The position numbers and the translations under genes were made by a program. The notes under the pieces are model-generated. The model was given only the letters and a program-made list of their open reading frames with translations, did no database searches and was not told the origin of the DNA. Shown here piece by piece: positions 1-12,666 of a stretch of 64,000 bases of DNA. Positions within the stretch are counted from its first letter, which is position 1, and every line of letters starts with the position of its first letter. This DNA comes from Cucumis sativus (taxonomy: Eukaryota > Streptophyta > Magnoliopsida > Cucurbitales > Cucurbitaceae): assembly GCF_000004075.3 (NCBI RefSeq), contig NC_026660.2, positions 10,230,001-10,294,000 on the forward strand. The letters run 5' to 3'.

Positions 1-719
1 CCATAACCCTGGTGGAATAGATTGCCATATCCACAAGCTCCTTCTGTTGCCAACAAATAATCAATATATTTAATTTGTCTAAATTATTAGCAAAATAATA
101 TAATGATGAAGTTATGATAACGTATCACAATATAAGAGAGTAGATGATACATATAGGTATGAAATTCCATTTCATGTAATATCATAAATCTTTTTTATTT
201 TAAAATTAAAAAATTCTTCTCAATCACACATTTGCATCTTTAATGAAAAAATAAAGTGAGTAATGATTAGATGCACTTTAGACTACACCTAATCTCGTAC
301 TCTTCATTTTTATACAAAAAATACAAACAATTTTCCTTTTAATAGTTGCTTTCTTGAAAGAATACAAAAACTGTTGCATGTCAATTTCTTACTATGACAA
401 CTTCCTGGTATGTATAGAGATAGATGAATACTTAAATATTCTGTCAATGAAAACAAGCAAATGATGAAATTCTATAATATCATAGTAGATAGTATTGTTT
501 TAGAAAGCATTTTCTATTCTTACCCATAGTTTCACCACCTCTAAAGTCACCATAGAAAGTGGCACGTCCATCATGCCATGAAGTGTCGATCTTTTGAGCC
601 TCAATAGGACTAGGACTAGAACTAGGAGTTGGAGAAATGAGTCTAGAGGAAGCCATGGCTTGGCCAAAAATGGCCACAAAACCCAAGAGAAAAAGCAAAT
701 TATTGAACGAGTTAGCCAT
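1..719 (-). CDS. Alpha-expansin, 5' part only (runs off the left edge)
   Basis: Expansins are secreted wall-loosening proteins that disrupt contacts between cellulose and matrix glycans without hydrolysis. The ATG is at 719-717; an in-frame TTG one codon upstream is not needed. Exon 1 is 719-524 and exon 2 starts at 43, with a 480-nt intron 523-44 (GT at 523-522, AG at 45-44). The join gives an unbroken frame reading ...GGETM-EGACGYGNLFHQGYG, which is the family's signature at the start of the double-psi beta-barrel domain (TSWHDGRATFYG precedes it). Residues 1 to about 24 are a hydrophobic signal peptide ending near AMASS. A Ser/Pro-rich linker of about 15 residues (ISPTPSSSPSP) sits between signal peptide and domain and is longer than in many alpha-expansins. 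The C-terminal carbohydrate-binding-like domain lies outside the window. Family call is sure; which expansin it is cannot be told. Confidence 0.9.
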
Positions 720-780
720 CAATTTTCTTTTTAATTAATTCACTCTTTGTCTATGCAAAAATGTAAAGTGGGAAGTGGTG

Positions 781-788
781 ATTTTATA
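781..788 (-). promoter_or_regulatory. TATA box of the expansin gene
   Basis: On the minus strand the sequence reads TATAAAAT, about 60 bases upstream of the expansin ATG, a usual spacing for a short plant 5' leader. Inferred from motif and position only. Confidence 0.5.
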
Positions 789-3700
789 GTGTATGTAGAA
801 AATGGTGTTAAATATGAGAAAATTAAATTAATTTTTATCTTCATTACTATATGATTAATGTTGGTCAAAGTGTGACAAAAAAATACCATAATTAAACGGA
901 AAAAATGTATAAATTATGTTAAGTAACATTCATTCCATTTTTGGCTGTTTCAAAATTAAATAATATTACCTACTGTAACTTCCATGATTTTAGTTTAAAT
1001 TATTATTACTGTCTTTAATGTTCTTTAGTCCTTTTTATTTTTTATTTTTATTTTTGTTTCTCTTGGGAGTTTCCTTTTTTGTTCATTCTTTCCACTAAAT
1101 TCATTTTTGTTCAATATGTATTATTAGAGACAAAGATTATTATATGTGGTGATTAAATAGAAAAATGTTAACGTAACATCTATTCCATCCTTAATACTAT
1201 GGAAAACAATTTTTATAGATATAAATATATAATGTAGTTTTAAATTATTGTTTGTTTTTAGAGGTTTTAGTTTTTTTTTAATTTTATTTCATCTTTCGGG
1301 AATTTTTGGTTTATTGAGAAATTATATCAGAATTTTCTTTGTTTTAAAAAATTATATCAAATTAACAAAATAAATAGTTTTTTACTTTATTTGGATTTAA
1401 TTACCCACTCCATTTTTGAAACCACGTAAGATAATACATCAATGAAAAGTTTCTCCAAAATGTAATGAAATATTGTTAATTCAAAACAAAGCATTTTCCT
1501 TGACTTGTTTTTTCAAATTTATTTTATTCTAATAGTTAGAATTAATTGATTGGAACAATTGTAAAATAAACTCCTGTATTCATTGCCTACATATAAATTT
1601 ATATATGTTAGAAACATACTAATTTTTAACACATGTGTTAGCATGTTATATTTCTACTTTTAATATAGAAAAATAGGTTACATATTTTAATAAATAACTT
1701 TTTCAAGTACTTACAAAATTACTCATTTATAAAAAAAACATTGTTTTTTTATCATTCTAAAGGTAAATGGGTGATTTTGATTTACAGCTCTGTTAATAGA
1801 TTTTTTCAATGCAAAATCTTTGAAAAAAACCCTAGACCCCTCGTCTGATCTAAAATATTCCGTAAAAAGTAATACGAACATATTCTAATCATTTTACATT
1901 TTTCATCTTTTGTAAAGAATAAAAAAATTGTTTAGTTTTAATATGATAAATCACTTAGTTTTTTTGTGTGAGACGATTTTTTAAAGGTTGAAGACAATTA
2001 GGTGGTATATCAAGGAATACGGAGGGGAAAAGAGTGTAGAGAAATTTAAACGCTTAGAAATAACAAAATTTTTATGAACCCAACTCAGTTATACATAAAG
2101 AAAATAAGGTTGTAGTGCATGATGACTTTATGAAAAGTACAAAAATATTAGAAGATTTGTGGGTAAGTCAAAAGTCAGTTACATATGTATGTAAATTATT
2201 GGCTATAAAAATAGGTAGACACATCTCTTTTACAGGAAGATCATCTTTGTCTCATAAGAAGAAAAAATTGAGAGATAATGATGTGTAGTGTAGATAAGAG
2301 TCACGAGATGGTAGAAAAATAATAGAGATTTATAGCTTTCAAAATTTGATATGTTTTTTTTATAGTTTAATTATGTAGCATGAAATGTGAATGAAGTTTA
2401 AGCCATTAAAAAAAACGAAAGATTTTAAGGAGATTAATGAATTAATTCGTCCTTCTAGTGAATGAACTATAATTGGTTTTCTAATACAATTTTATTGGTT
2501 GCATGATGATGAGTAACATGAAGTAGTTGATATTCTTGTACATCAAGAAAACAAATACAAAATAAATTATATTTAAAAGAAAAAATTGCTCTCAAAATAA
2601 TAGAATAAAATGGAAACAAAAAAGTTTTATTCTCATTCAAAGTCTTTACATATATATATATATGTAGAAGTATAGATATAGATTTGAAGGTGTATTAAAT
2701 ATAACTTTGTTAGATATATTTAACTAAGATATACTTTTCTTAGAGTAAAGTTTTATAATTTAAATATTAACTTAATTTTCAATACATATATAAAATAAGA
2801 TATAAATAATAAATGTGATTCAAAAGAAAGAAAAAAAAAAAGGTTGCTTTGTTAAAGGATTTCGGCTGGCAGTGTTGATTTTGGAATGGACAGATTCATA
2901 GCAACCTTTTATTGACCCTTAACCCCATCTCTCCCTTTTTTATTCATTCCTCCTTTTCTTCTTTCACATTCTTATTATTCATTACTATTTCCACTCTCCC
3001 TATATTAAATAAACATGAATTCCTTGTATATATATTTCTTTTGCTTTTCTTTTCATCCACCAAAATCACCAAAACCGTATAGTTTCTCCAAAGTTTTAGA
3101 CGTTTTCATTCAAATTTATATCACTCCTTTGTTAGAGATGATCATGTTTTAGTATTTTCTTAAATAATAAATAAGTATGATAAAGTATTTCATTTAGTGA
3201 GCTCAGATTTTGCATTTGAATAAAATAAATGAATGTATTCTACTAATCCAACCTCTACAACACACTCATTCCCAACTTCTTTTTTTCTTTCTAATGTGAA
3301 CAAACAAAACAACTATATTATTTTTGTTGTTATTATATGATATCTTAAATGTCCTGGCAATGATGAATGAATCATGTTAGTTTCAAAGAGTTGATTACAT
3401 CTAAAATATATAAACTACACGCTTTCAAATATTTGATTCACATGACATCCAACAATTAAAAAACTATAATAATGTTTCTTATATTAATTATTTAAATTAA
3501 TTTGTCAAACTCTTTTTGTTTTTTTTTTTTGAATTGTTTGAAGTTTCAATAATTACATTGTGACGACTCTATTCTTACGCTAATGTATGTTATTGAATAT
3601 TGACATGTCTTATTCCACATAAAATAGTTAACGACAACGTTTCATCAACTCAAGAAATTTCAACTTTCCTAATACATCATTGCACATAAAAACTATTTTA

Positions 3701-4368
3701 TCCTCTTTCTTATAACATTTTTAGAAAGCATTATTCTCTAAAATCTACTCACTTTGGACAATGTATCATGTATGTGATATTTCCTTACTTGGTTGTTTTC
3801 TTTTAAATTATAGAAACCAATAAATAAATGAAGGAATAAAAGTAGAAAATAATCGCCAACAAGACCTAGAAAATTAAGAGATTATAGATCCGAATCCTTT
3901 TCATCCAACTTGTACTAATAACAATAGAGGATCTATCAATTCACTTATCATTGAAAGTAAACATATTTTTATGGTTTTGTTTATAAATTGGGATGGATAT
4001 TAGTTAGTCAAAGAAAATTTTACCCCCACCAAATTTTAAAATATATGCAATATATATGCTCCATTTGATGATTAGATGGTTTTATTTCTTTTCCATTAAA
4101 ATTGTTCGCACGATATTTCGAGAGAAATATAATTCGTGTGTTAAGATTTAAAAGAATCTTTTGATATTTTTCATTGGGTTTTGACAAATGAACTAAATCT
4201 TTTCAAATAAAGTAAATCCGTAGTATAAAGGAATCTAAATAAATTAGTTCCTTAGATTGGGAAAGAAGTTGTGTTGTTGGTTTTAAATAAATAAATTTAC
4301 ATCAATATTACGTTGGTTTTGACAAATACTCACGAATTGAAATTGAAATTTGCTCAAACTATCCTCTT
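789..4368. other. Gene-free AT-rich intergenic stretch
   Basis: No reading frame here looks like a protein gene. Most of it is A/T-rich sequence with homopolymer runs. The one compositional change is about 2855-3070, a pyrimidine-rich patch with higher GC (around 2865-2945) followed by a TATATTAAATAAA-like stretch at about 3001. It resembles promoter or leader sequence, but no coding exon follows. Confidence 0.5.
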
Positions 4369-4381
4369 TGGGCTTAGCCCA
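4369..4381. promoter_or_regulatory. Palindromic site II motif pair
   Basis: TGGGCT-T-AGCCCA is a perfect palindrome around one central base, made of two back-to-back TGGGCY (site II) motifs of the kind bound by class I TCP factors. GGGCCC follows at 4401-4406 and CGGGCT at about 4433. No gene was recognised nearby, so a regulatory role is only a possibility. Confidence 0.35.
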
Positions 4382-4624
4382 CGGTCTCTGCAACAATAAT
4401 GGGCCCTATAATATGTTATGTGAACTCAAAATCGGGCTAAAATATTGAGAAAATAGCACAAGAAAATATAGCCAAATTTATCTTCCACCGATATAAAATG
4501 TTAAAAAAAGAAAAACCTATTAAAGATTAAAAAAAATGGTTGAGGCACAAAATCCTAGACTTTTTAATTTTATCGGTCACTAATAGACTTCACTCCTATC
4601 ACATATACAAGTATATCAATAATA

Positions 4625-5700
4625 GACTCTATTTTTTTTTTTATGGTAAATGAAATGAAAGTTCACAATATCTTAATCATCGTTTCGTTGAGATTTACAA
4701 TTCATCTGATTATTCATTCCAACACAACTCATTCATTGTATTCAAGGCAATCTTTTTTCCTTTTTCATTCTTTATTTGTCCTTACTTCTTTAGCTGCAAT
4801 AGTTCTAATCTTATTTGAATGGTAGAAGATGAGTATGTCTCGTTTTACCAAAATTTCCTCAAAATGATTTATGTGTTGTTGTTGACTCTGTGATGTTCAA
4901 TACTTCAAAAAATACAGTGTATTTAAATTATAATAATTTACTAAAAAGAAAACATTATGTCTAATAACCAAAATTGAATTCCAAATTCCAAAAAAATAAA
5001 TTTTAAAGATTTTGAATCCCCACAATCTGATATCCTCGTTAAAGAATGTGCACTTTTTAAAAGCACACTCAATAAATTTTTGTTATGGCTTTACAATAAG
5101 TGAAAACTATTTTGTATGCTAGATGAATCAAAACTTCACAGTATCACGATTATCGCATTGTTGAGGTGTATATTTCATTTGAATATTCGTTTCAATAATT
5201 TGTTGAATAATGTATTGATCAAGGTAAGCTTTTTCCCATCCTTCAATCTATCTATGTCTTGTTTGATGGTTTATTTGTAGTTGTTGACTCTGTATAGATT
5301 AGTGTTATAGAAGTGCAACATATTTGAATAATGAAGTACTCAATACTCAACGCATTTAATGATTTTATGCAATAAATTAATTAATAAAGGTTTTTTAAAT
5401 TCTTTAAAATTTAAGCATGCTTAAATTTTCACTTTTGTTAATACAGTAATTTTTTCCTTATATTTTGTATATTGATATATATATTTTTTTAATTTCAAGA
5501 AATACAGAGAGCATTTATGTATTTATTTTATTATATTAGAAAATGTAAACCAATTTTTGAAATGGTTTAACTTTTTTCACTTTTGCTAATACACTAGTTT
5601 TTTGAAATATTGCATATTAAAATTTGTTTTTCAATTTTAACAAATATACATATTTAATTATTTTAGAATTGTAAACAACTTACAAGATGGTTTAATTGTT
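4625..5700 (+). repeat. Diverged repeat, left arm of an inverted pair
   Basis: This stretch matches the reverse complement of about 10730-11576 in collinear order. Shared blocks include GTTGACTCTGTGATGT (4881-4896 here, 11255-11270 there), CAATCTGATATCCTCG (near 5023, and 11120-11135 in reverse) and an A/T block around 4796-4820 matching 11361-11384. Matches continue through a TTTTTTAAATTCTTTAAAA block near 5390. By eye the arms are clearly related but well diverged. No coding frame is kept. It is probably an old mobile-element terminus or an inverted insertion of one repeat family. Confidence 0.6.
5425..5695 (+). repeat. Two-copy degenerate tandem duplication, unit about 130-145 bp
   Basis: The segment running from 'cacttttgttaatacag' to a GGTTTAA near 5570 is followed by a second version with the same order of blocks (cacttttgctaatacact, a T-rich run, aattttaacaaatata, tgtaaac, atggtttaa). 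It lies inside the left inverted arm. Confidence 0.5.
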
Positions 5701-6260
5701 AGATGATAAGATTTTTTTTGTTTTTAAATGTAATGTAAAATCGTATTTTTTTTGTCAAAATGGAAATTGGACACAAACACAAAATAATATAAAATTTTAC
5801 ACCTCCTTCTTAATTTCTTATTAGATAATTATTTGATTTTCCATTTTTAAATTTAAATTTGCGCTTCTTTTCCCATCATTTCTGTGTTATTCATCATTTT
5901 TTTTTCATCTTTTGTACATAAATGTTGAGAGTTATTAACAAAATGCCAAACACAAAAACTAATTTTCTAAGAAGTAGTGAGTTTTGTATTAATTGTCATA
6001 AACAGTACGTTTGATTTATTAATACATTACATACTTCAATACTTCTAATATCTTAATACGCGATACAATCTAAAATCAAAAAAGATAAAAAGTTACATAG
6101 GTTTAATGAGTTTTCAAAAAAGATATCATTTTAGTGGTTTTTTATATTTCTTAAATAAATAAGTTAAATTTTTAATCAAAATCTAATAAGAAAAGTGGGT
6201 CTTAAAATTTATTTATTTTTGTTAATTTCAAATTTTAGTTTCGTTCTCTAACAAAAATAT

Positions 6261-6324
6261 TATTCAAAATTATATAACCAAGGTGAAATAGGTATTCAAA
6301 ATTATATAACAAGGTGAAATAGGT
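6261..6324 (+). repeat. Tandem duplication of about 32 bp
   Basis: TATTCAAAATTATATAAC plus CAAGGTGAAATAGG occurs at 6261-6292 and again at 6293-6323, with one base missing in the second copy. Confidence 0.8.
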
Positions 6325-6720
6325 GTTTGTAAGTATAATTTTAAAAAACTAAAAATTAAAAATAAAATGAACCTTTATATTTTTTTTATTGGCTTTAAAA
6401 CTTTTAGTCTTGTCTCTAATAAATATATAAGCATGCCTAACAAATTCATACATATCTTTTAAAAGAAAATATTTAGATTGATAATGTTACAATAAATAAA
6501 GCGTGTGAGCTAACTTAAGACTTTGCTCAAAAAATCAATTTAAATAAACATTGATCACAATAGGGAGAACTTAACAACAATACTTTGAAAAATAGTATAT
6601 AACTTACTACTAACTAAAATATATATTAATACTTTAAACTATTACTGGTATTTATCGCCGTATAGAAAGATATAAATATGATAATGTGTAGATGGACAAT
6701 GAAATTGAAATTTTATTATA

Positions 6721-6721
<1 letters not shown>

Positions 6722-6782
<61 letters not shown>
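6722..6782. repeat. (TA)n microsatellite, about 30 units
   Basis: An uninterrupted TA dinucleotide run of about 60 bases, the longest microsatellite in the window. Length is likely to vary between accessions. Confidence 0.95.
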
Positions 6783-6786
<4 letters not shown>

Positions 6787-7149
6787 AGCATTTAATAATA
6801 TTACTACTTTTAACATAATATAAATATTTTTCTAAACTGAGTTGGTAAATATACATTATTCTAATGTTTATTTTTCTCACTAAATTAGTATTGTTTTAGG
6901 CTCTAAGATCTGATTGCTTTAAAGCTCATTAGGTTCCCTATTAAAATTAGGATAAAAAAGTGGACAATAGATTTTTTAAGAAAATGTGTTAAACGTGAGG
7001 TAATTTGAGTAGGGGTTTTAATTACTTTTCAGTCTCAAGTTAAAATTAGAATACCCAATTAGTACATAACACAATCATGTATTAGTAGTGATCAAATGTG
7101 TGTAATATTATTTAATTTCTATAAGAAAAAGTAAAACAATTTACTACAC

Positions 7150-7230
7150 GATTCAAATTGGACGATTCATAAAATTTGAAGGACAAAGTTGATTCAAATT
7201 TGACAATTCATAAAATATGAAGGACAAGTT
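7150..7230 (+). repeat. Tandem duplication of about 41 bp
   Basis: GATTCAAATTGGAC and the following 27 bases are repeated directly, with a few substitutions (GATTCAAATTTGAC in copy two). Copies are at 7150-7190 and 7191-7230. Confidence 0.75.
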
Positions 7231-8116
7231 GAACATGTTGTATATATGTATAGTGAAAGTTTGTTGAATATTGTAACATAAAAATGGATTTAATTATGTA
7301 AATTAAATTAATTTGTTAGAAACTTTAAATTGAATTGAAAACCATCCAAACAAACTAACATGGTGTTTTGCTGAAAGTTAATTTTGTAGTTTATTTCATT
7401 TGAATGAGTTATGTTTGATTTTAGTCCAAATAAAAATTTATTATATTGAGTTAAATTTGTCACACGTTTCAAATTCTATTCTTAAATTAAAGAAATATCA
7501 AAATTATATTCGACATCAATGTTACACGTGAAATGTCAAGCTTTTATTAAAAATTTAAAACAATTTTTTTCTTTTTTTCATTTGTAACCTACTCTTATTT
7601 TTATTTTTATAGGGTTGTTTAGAGTTAAAAAAAATCCTATAAATTGTGTGAATGAATTATTTGTTTAATATTAAGTATTCTAACATATATAATAAATCAA
7701 ATATTTTAAATGATATTTTTAAATATGTATATTGTATTTTTCATAAAATATTTTATACATAGTACGAATACAATATTTTCTACAAAGTACAAATACAAAG
7801 GGAAGTAGTAAATTATTATAACAATAAATTTTTGTTGGAAGTATTTGTGTGTTTTTTACGTATTACTAATAGTATTTTTTATACTAATAACCATAAATTA
7901 TTAATTATCTATTTTTTTTACCGACAATAACTCATAAATATGAAATACAATGAAAAGTATCCTACATTCACACATTAATCTTCCTTGTATGTGACTTGAT
8001 GATCCAATAGCTTGGAATTAAAATCGTTAAAAGGTATTTTGAATTAAAAAAATAAAGTATAATTAATACCTAATTAATGTATTTAAATTTTAATGGTTAA
8101 TTAACTCACCAACTCA

Positions 8117-8262
8117 CATGACTTTATATTTTTTTTTTGAATATTTATTTATATTTTATATAACCAATCAAATTAACGAATTCACTATATGTGACTTTAT
8201 AATTTTCTTTTGAATTTTTACTTATATTTTATATAACCAATCAAATTGAATTCGTTTATATA
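8117..8262 (+). repeat. Tandem duplication of about 73 bp
   Basis: Two adjacent copies share TGACTTTATA at their start and TATAACCAATCAAATT towards their end, offset by 73 bases. Interior T-runs differ slightly. Confidence 0.7.
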
Positions 8263-9842
8263 AGACATAGTTTACGTTGAAAAACACTAATAAATTAAAC
8301 TTTTAGAAATTCATCTCCACCTTAACACATAAGTAAAATGTGTGGGATAATTATATAATTTCCTTGATTAGGTTATACCTAATATTGATTAAAATATTGA
8401 TGATCTTTTTGACTTGAGAGTTGAGAGCATGGTATTAAAATATCTCCAATACTATAAAATCCATTTTGTCTATATATCAAATTGATATAACTTTTGGCAC
8501 TATAAAAATCTGTGTAGAATATTTTTAACACAATAAGTCCTAAAGTATTAAACATATCTATCGAGCAAATTTATATAACACCTTATCATTTATTAAATTG
8601 ACATTGATATTTAAAATATAAAATTTTAGGATGAGATATTAGGTACATTATTAGGTTGGAAGCATTGAATGCATTAACAACTTTCTTCTCAAGTTCTCAT
8701 CTCATCTTCAAGTAGGCTTAGCTATGAGATTCAAATTGGTATTCATTCATTCATTGTTTATTTGTTGTTTTCCTTTTTTAAGAATGAAGACTAAGTTAGA
8801 AAGTCTTTATAAGAAAGGCTCGTTATTGATTTTGATATTAAATTTGCATTTAGAAAGATAAAAGAATATATATAAGATTATGTTAGAGTGACTCAAGATG
8901 AATTTTAGAATGATAAGTAGGAGTATGACAAAATGTGACATTTTGTCACTTTCATAATCACTCCTAAACATATCCTTAATTTCTTAACTTTCTTTAAAGA
9001 ATGATAAATTTTTAATTTACATTTTAGGATATAAAATTTGAGTTTAGTTTTTATTTAATTTGAAATGACAACTCTTTTACTATTAAATTTGAATTTAATT
9101 TGTATATAATCCTAAAATTTCAAATTTTAATGAGTTTTTACTCTTTTAAGTTAGTAAATGAACTTTTGTTTTTGTTTTTTTTTCTTTTTTGTCGTTGGGA
9201 TCAAATTTTAAACATTTTCCATTCTCAGTTTTTTTAAATCAACTAACTACTTTATTGCCTTAAAAACAGGCAATAAAAACAAATGTAACGTCAAAATTTT
9301 GATTATTATTACTTTCCTTTTATCGTTAATGTAAACAAACATAATAGGATCCATTATCTAAACATTTAAAAAGTGTTCTAGTGTAAAATAAAAGTTTTAA
9401 AGACTCACAAAATGAATGTAAAGATGATACATCTATTTTATTTTATTTTTTTTCTGGAAAGATGTTTAGAATCATCTTTGTAGTATTGATAAAGATAAAT
9501 AATTTTGTATGGTTAGAGAAAGTTATAATTTAGTACTAAAAATCTAATAAAATTTGGTAAATTATCCTTATATGGTTTGATAAAGACCTATTGGCCTCTC
9601 TCTTATCATTCAATAATATTAGTTACGATTTACAATGTAGCCCTCCATGCATATTCTCTCTCCCCCATGCATATAATTATCTATTTCCCTATGCTTCAAC
9701 CTCATCCTTCCTCCTCCCTCTCTTTTCTCCTTCCGACGGTGTCAGTTATTCGTGGGAGACAAAAAAAATATGTGGGGCAATTTGGCGATACGGCGAGCCC
9801 GGGACAACATGAATAATGACGTGGGGCCAATCGACGGTGTGG

Positions 9843-9965
9843 GCGGATTCAGAGCAAACGAACAACGATGGCCGACTTGAAGCGAACAAACGAGAATGGT
9901 GGACTCGGAGCGAACGAACGGACGATGATGGCAGACTCAAAACGAACAGACTACAGTGGCGGACG
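9843..9965 (+). repeat. GC-rich minisatellite, 28-32 bp unit, just over four copies
   Basis: Units begin at 9843 (28 bp), 9871 (28), 9899 (32) and 9931 (28), with a partial unit at 9959. Each starts G(C/T)(G/C/A)GA(C/T)T and carries AGCGAACGAAC-like and GATG blocks. One frame stays open across it (periodic D/N-D-G-R-L and R-x-E/A-R type residues), but 28 is not a multiple of three, so there is no constant peptide repeat and no protein family is recognisable. It sits in a GC-rich island (about 9730-9970) in otherwise very AT-rich DNA. Confidence 0.7.
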
Positions 9966-10479
9966 TTATATACTGTGATATATATGTACTTTTTCTCTTC
10001 TTTTAAGCAAAATTTATATATACACTGTGATATTTGTATTCATTTCTCTAAGCAAGTGTTTTTATAATTTTATTTAGACTTCCTGTATTATGATATATAC
10101 AAATTTTGATTGCTGTGATTCATGACTACCTAAATAGTAAACATGTTAATATATACTGCGATTTGTAAGTGAGATTTACGAAAATTTAAATACTCATGGT
10201 ATATATATTTCATGTATTGATTTTGTAATGTGATTTATGTCAGACATTGAGTTAATCTCTAGTTTATAAATGATAATATATTTCATTTATTGGTTAGAAC
10301 ATTATAAAAAAAACCTAATAGAATGTTCTAAGTTATATTTAAAATAACAAAAAGTTGTAAAAAAACCAATAAGTTATATATATGCAAACCAATGTAAGTA
10401 AAGAACAATATTTTCCTTAAATGTATTTCCTCTCTCCTTATTGGAAAATGGAATAAATAAATAAATAAATGCACTTTAA

Positions 10480-10720
10480 TTATCTTTCCAAATTGAAAAG
10501 TGGCAAAAATTACAATAAAGATATATTTTCTCTCTCCAATTAAAAAAATGAAAAAAATTACATTAAAAGTGTTTTTCTTTTTTCAGAATAAATACATTTT
10601 CTCTTTTCATGTTTAAGGTAGCTTAGTAAATAGAGAAACGTATATAAAAATCAGATATAAATAAATAAAATGATAAAACTGTCCAAAAAAACACTATCTT
10701 GTATTTTAAAATGCCAATAA
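10480..10720 (+). repeat. Dispersed repeat, copy 1 (second copy at 19085-19245)
   Basis: Shares, in the same order and orientation with 19085-19245, blocks such as CCAAATTGAAAA, TACAATAAA, TTTTCTCTCTC, AAGGTA, TAAATAGA, AGATATAAATAAA and TGTCCAAAA. It adjoins the right inverted arm and may belong to the same element. Noncoding. Confidence 0.55.
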
Positions 10721-10729
10721 AATGGGTAA

Positions 10730-11576
10730 ACAATTTTCTAAATTGGTTTACAATTCTAATTTAATTAATTAAATAAATAAATACTTTGTATTTGTTGAAA
10801 TTGAAAAAAAAATCAATATACAATATAGAAGAAAAAAATTAGTGCATTAATAAAGGTAATACTTAAATTTTAAAGAATTTAAAAAAATTTAACATTGAAG
10901 GATGTGAATACACACCGTATTGTTATTTAATTCACTATGTAAAATCATTAATTGCAACAACCACAGATAAACTGTCAAGCAAGACACATAAAGAATTGTT
11001 GAAACGAAGATTTAAATGAAACATACATCTCAACGACACGATAATATCGTGATACTTGTAAGTTTTAATCCGTCTAGCATAAAAATAGATTTTACTCATT
11101 GTAAAGCCCTAATCTTTATCGAGGATATCAGATTGTCAAGATTTAAAAGCTTCAAAATCAATTATTTTGGAATCCAACGGTAGTTTGTTGGACACAATGT
11201 TTTGTTCTTGCTAAATTATCAGAATTCAAATACACTCCATTTCCCAAAATGCGGACATCACAGAGTCAACAAATCATTTTGAGGGAATTTTGATAAAACC
11301 ACCGTAAGCCATGAGATCAAAACCAACATAAACTACGAAACATTCTTATATTCAAAAAAATTCAAATAAGATTATAACTATTGCAGCCAAACCAGTAGAC
11401 CAGCAAATGAGACACATGAATATTGGAAGATGGAAAAAGCTTATCTTGAATACAATATTCAACGAATTTAAAAGGTAAATCTCACCAAAACAATAATCTC
11501 ATGTCAAGTGTAAATCTCAACAAAACAATAATATGATATTGTGAAATTTCATTCCATATACCATAAAAAAAATCAA
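10730..11576 (-). repeat. Diverged repeat, right arm of the inverted pair
   Basis: Reverse-complement partner of 4625-5700. It contains a short perfect palindrome, CACGATAATATCGTG, at about 11037-11051. The two arms point away from each other like long terminal inverted repeats and enclose about 5 kb with no transposase. Exact ends and a target-site duplication could not be fixed by eye. Confidence 0.6.
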
Positions 11577-12548
11577 CTTATAGAGCCATACTAAATAAGA
11601 AAATTTTGAAAAAGTAGAAACAATTTTAGTCTCAATAAAAATTTTGCTACCCGTTTGAATTTCAGTTAAAACGTATTATGTCAGTATAAGCTTAATTCAA
11701 CTAATATACATATATACACACGTGAAGACATTTATTTATTACCATACCTTTACAAACAAAGTTTCATGAATTTTATTTTTATATTTTAGATAAATTAAAC
11801 TAAATTTAATAAAATAGTTTGAAAACAATAAAGAAACAACCAAATATTTGATGACAGTTAAATAAAAATTTATTAAAGATAAATATAATTAGGTTAGTAC
11901 AAGTTTAAAATAATAAAAAGAAATAACATAACCAAACATATTTTAAAGACTTATTGGATTAGTTAAATGTATACTTTTGAAATTTTAGTAAATAAATATA
12001 TAAATATTTATTAAAGATACCGTTTTAGTTAGGATATTATATAATAACTAATTTGAGACATCAATGATAATTTTTTTTTAATGATATAGAAAAGATTTGT
12101 TACAATTTTCTCGTAAATAAATGTCATATTCATTTAAGATAAAATTCAATAAAGGACTTTGCAGACTTGTCAATATCCAATCCATTTAAAATACATTATA
12201 CGTAGAAACCATGAAATAACACATAATCAAAAAACTTTTTCCTATGCTTTTTGCTAAATTTCCAACCCCATCAAATAATTTCGCCATTTCATCCAATTTT
12301 TCTTCAACTTTGTAATGTTTTTTTTGATTGACTTCCATTTAGATTACATTTGTTAAAATGTGGGTTTACTCAACCAAATCCAATCTCAATTTATAATATT
12401 ATTAAAATATATCATAATTTGAAAATATTATAAGTCATATCTATCCAAATTTGTAACGAATAAGTTTGATTTTAATATTTAATATTTAATATTTGAGTTT
12501 TATGAAATTTAGTTGTTAATATGTACGGTACTACACAAACTTAAGTAT

Positions 12549-12666
12549 TATAAGTTAATAAAAATATATACTTAACAAGAAAAAAGAAAATAGTTAAATA
12601 TAGAAATATAAAATTTAATTATTGTAAGTTAATAAAAATATATATTGAAAGAAAATAGTTAAATAA
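12549..12666 (+). repeat. Imperfect tandem duplication
   Basis: TAAGTTAATAAAAATATATA followed by GAAAATAGTTAAATA occurs twice (near 12549 and near 12625), with about 24 bases of unrelated A/T sequence between the copies. Confidence 0.6.

Noticed and set aside
9577-10067. Three overlapping plus-strand open frames of 73-83 codons
   Set aside because: They run through the GC-rich minisatellite and A/T flanks; the open frames follow from composition and repeat structure, and no family motif or splice partner is seen.
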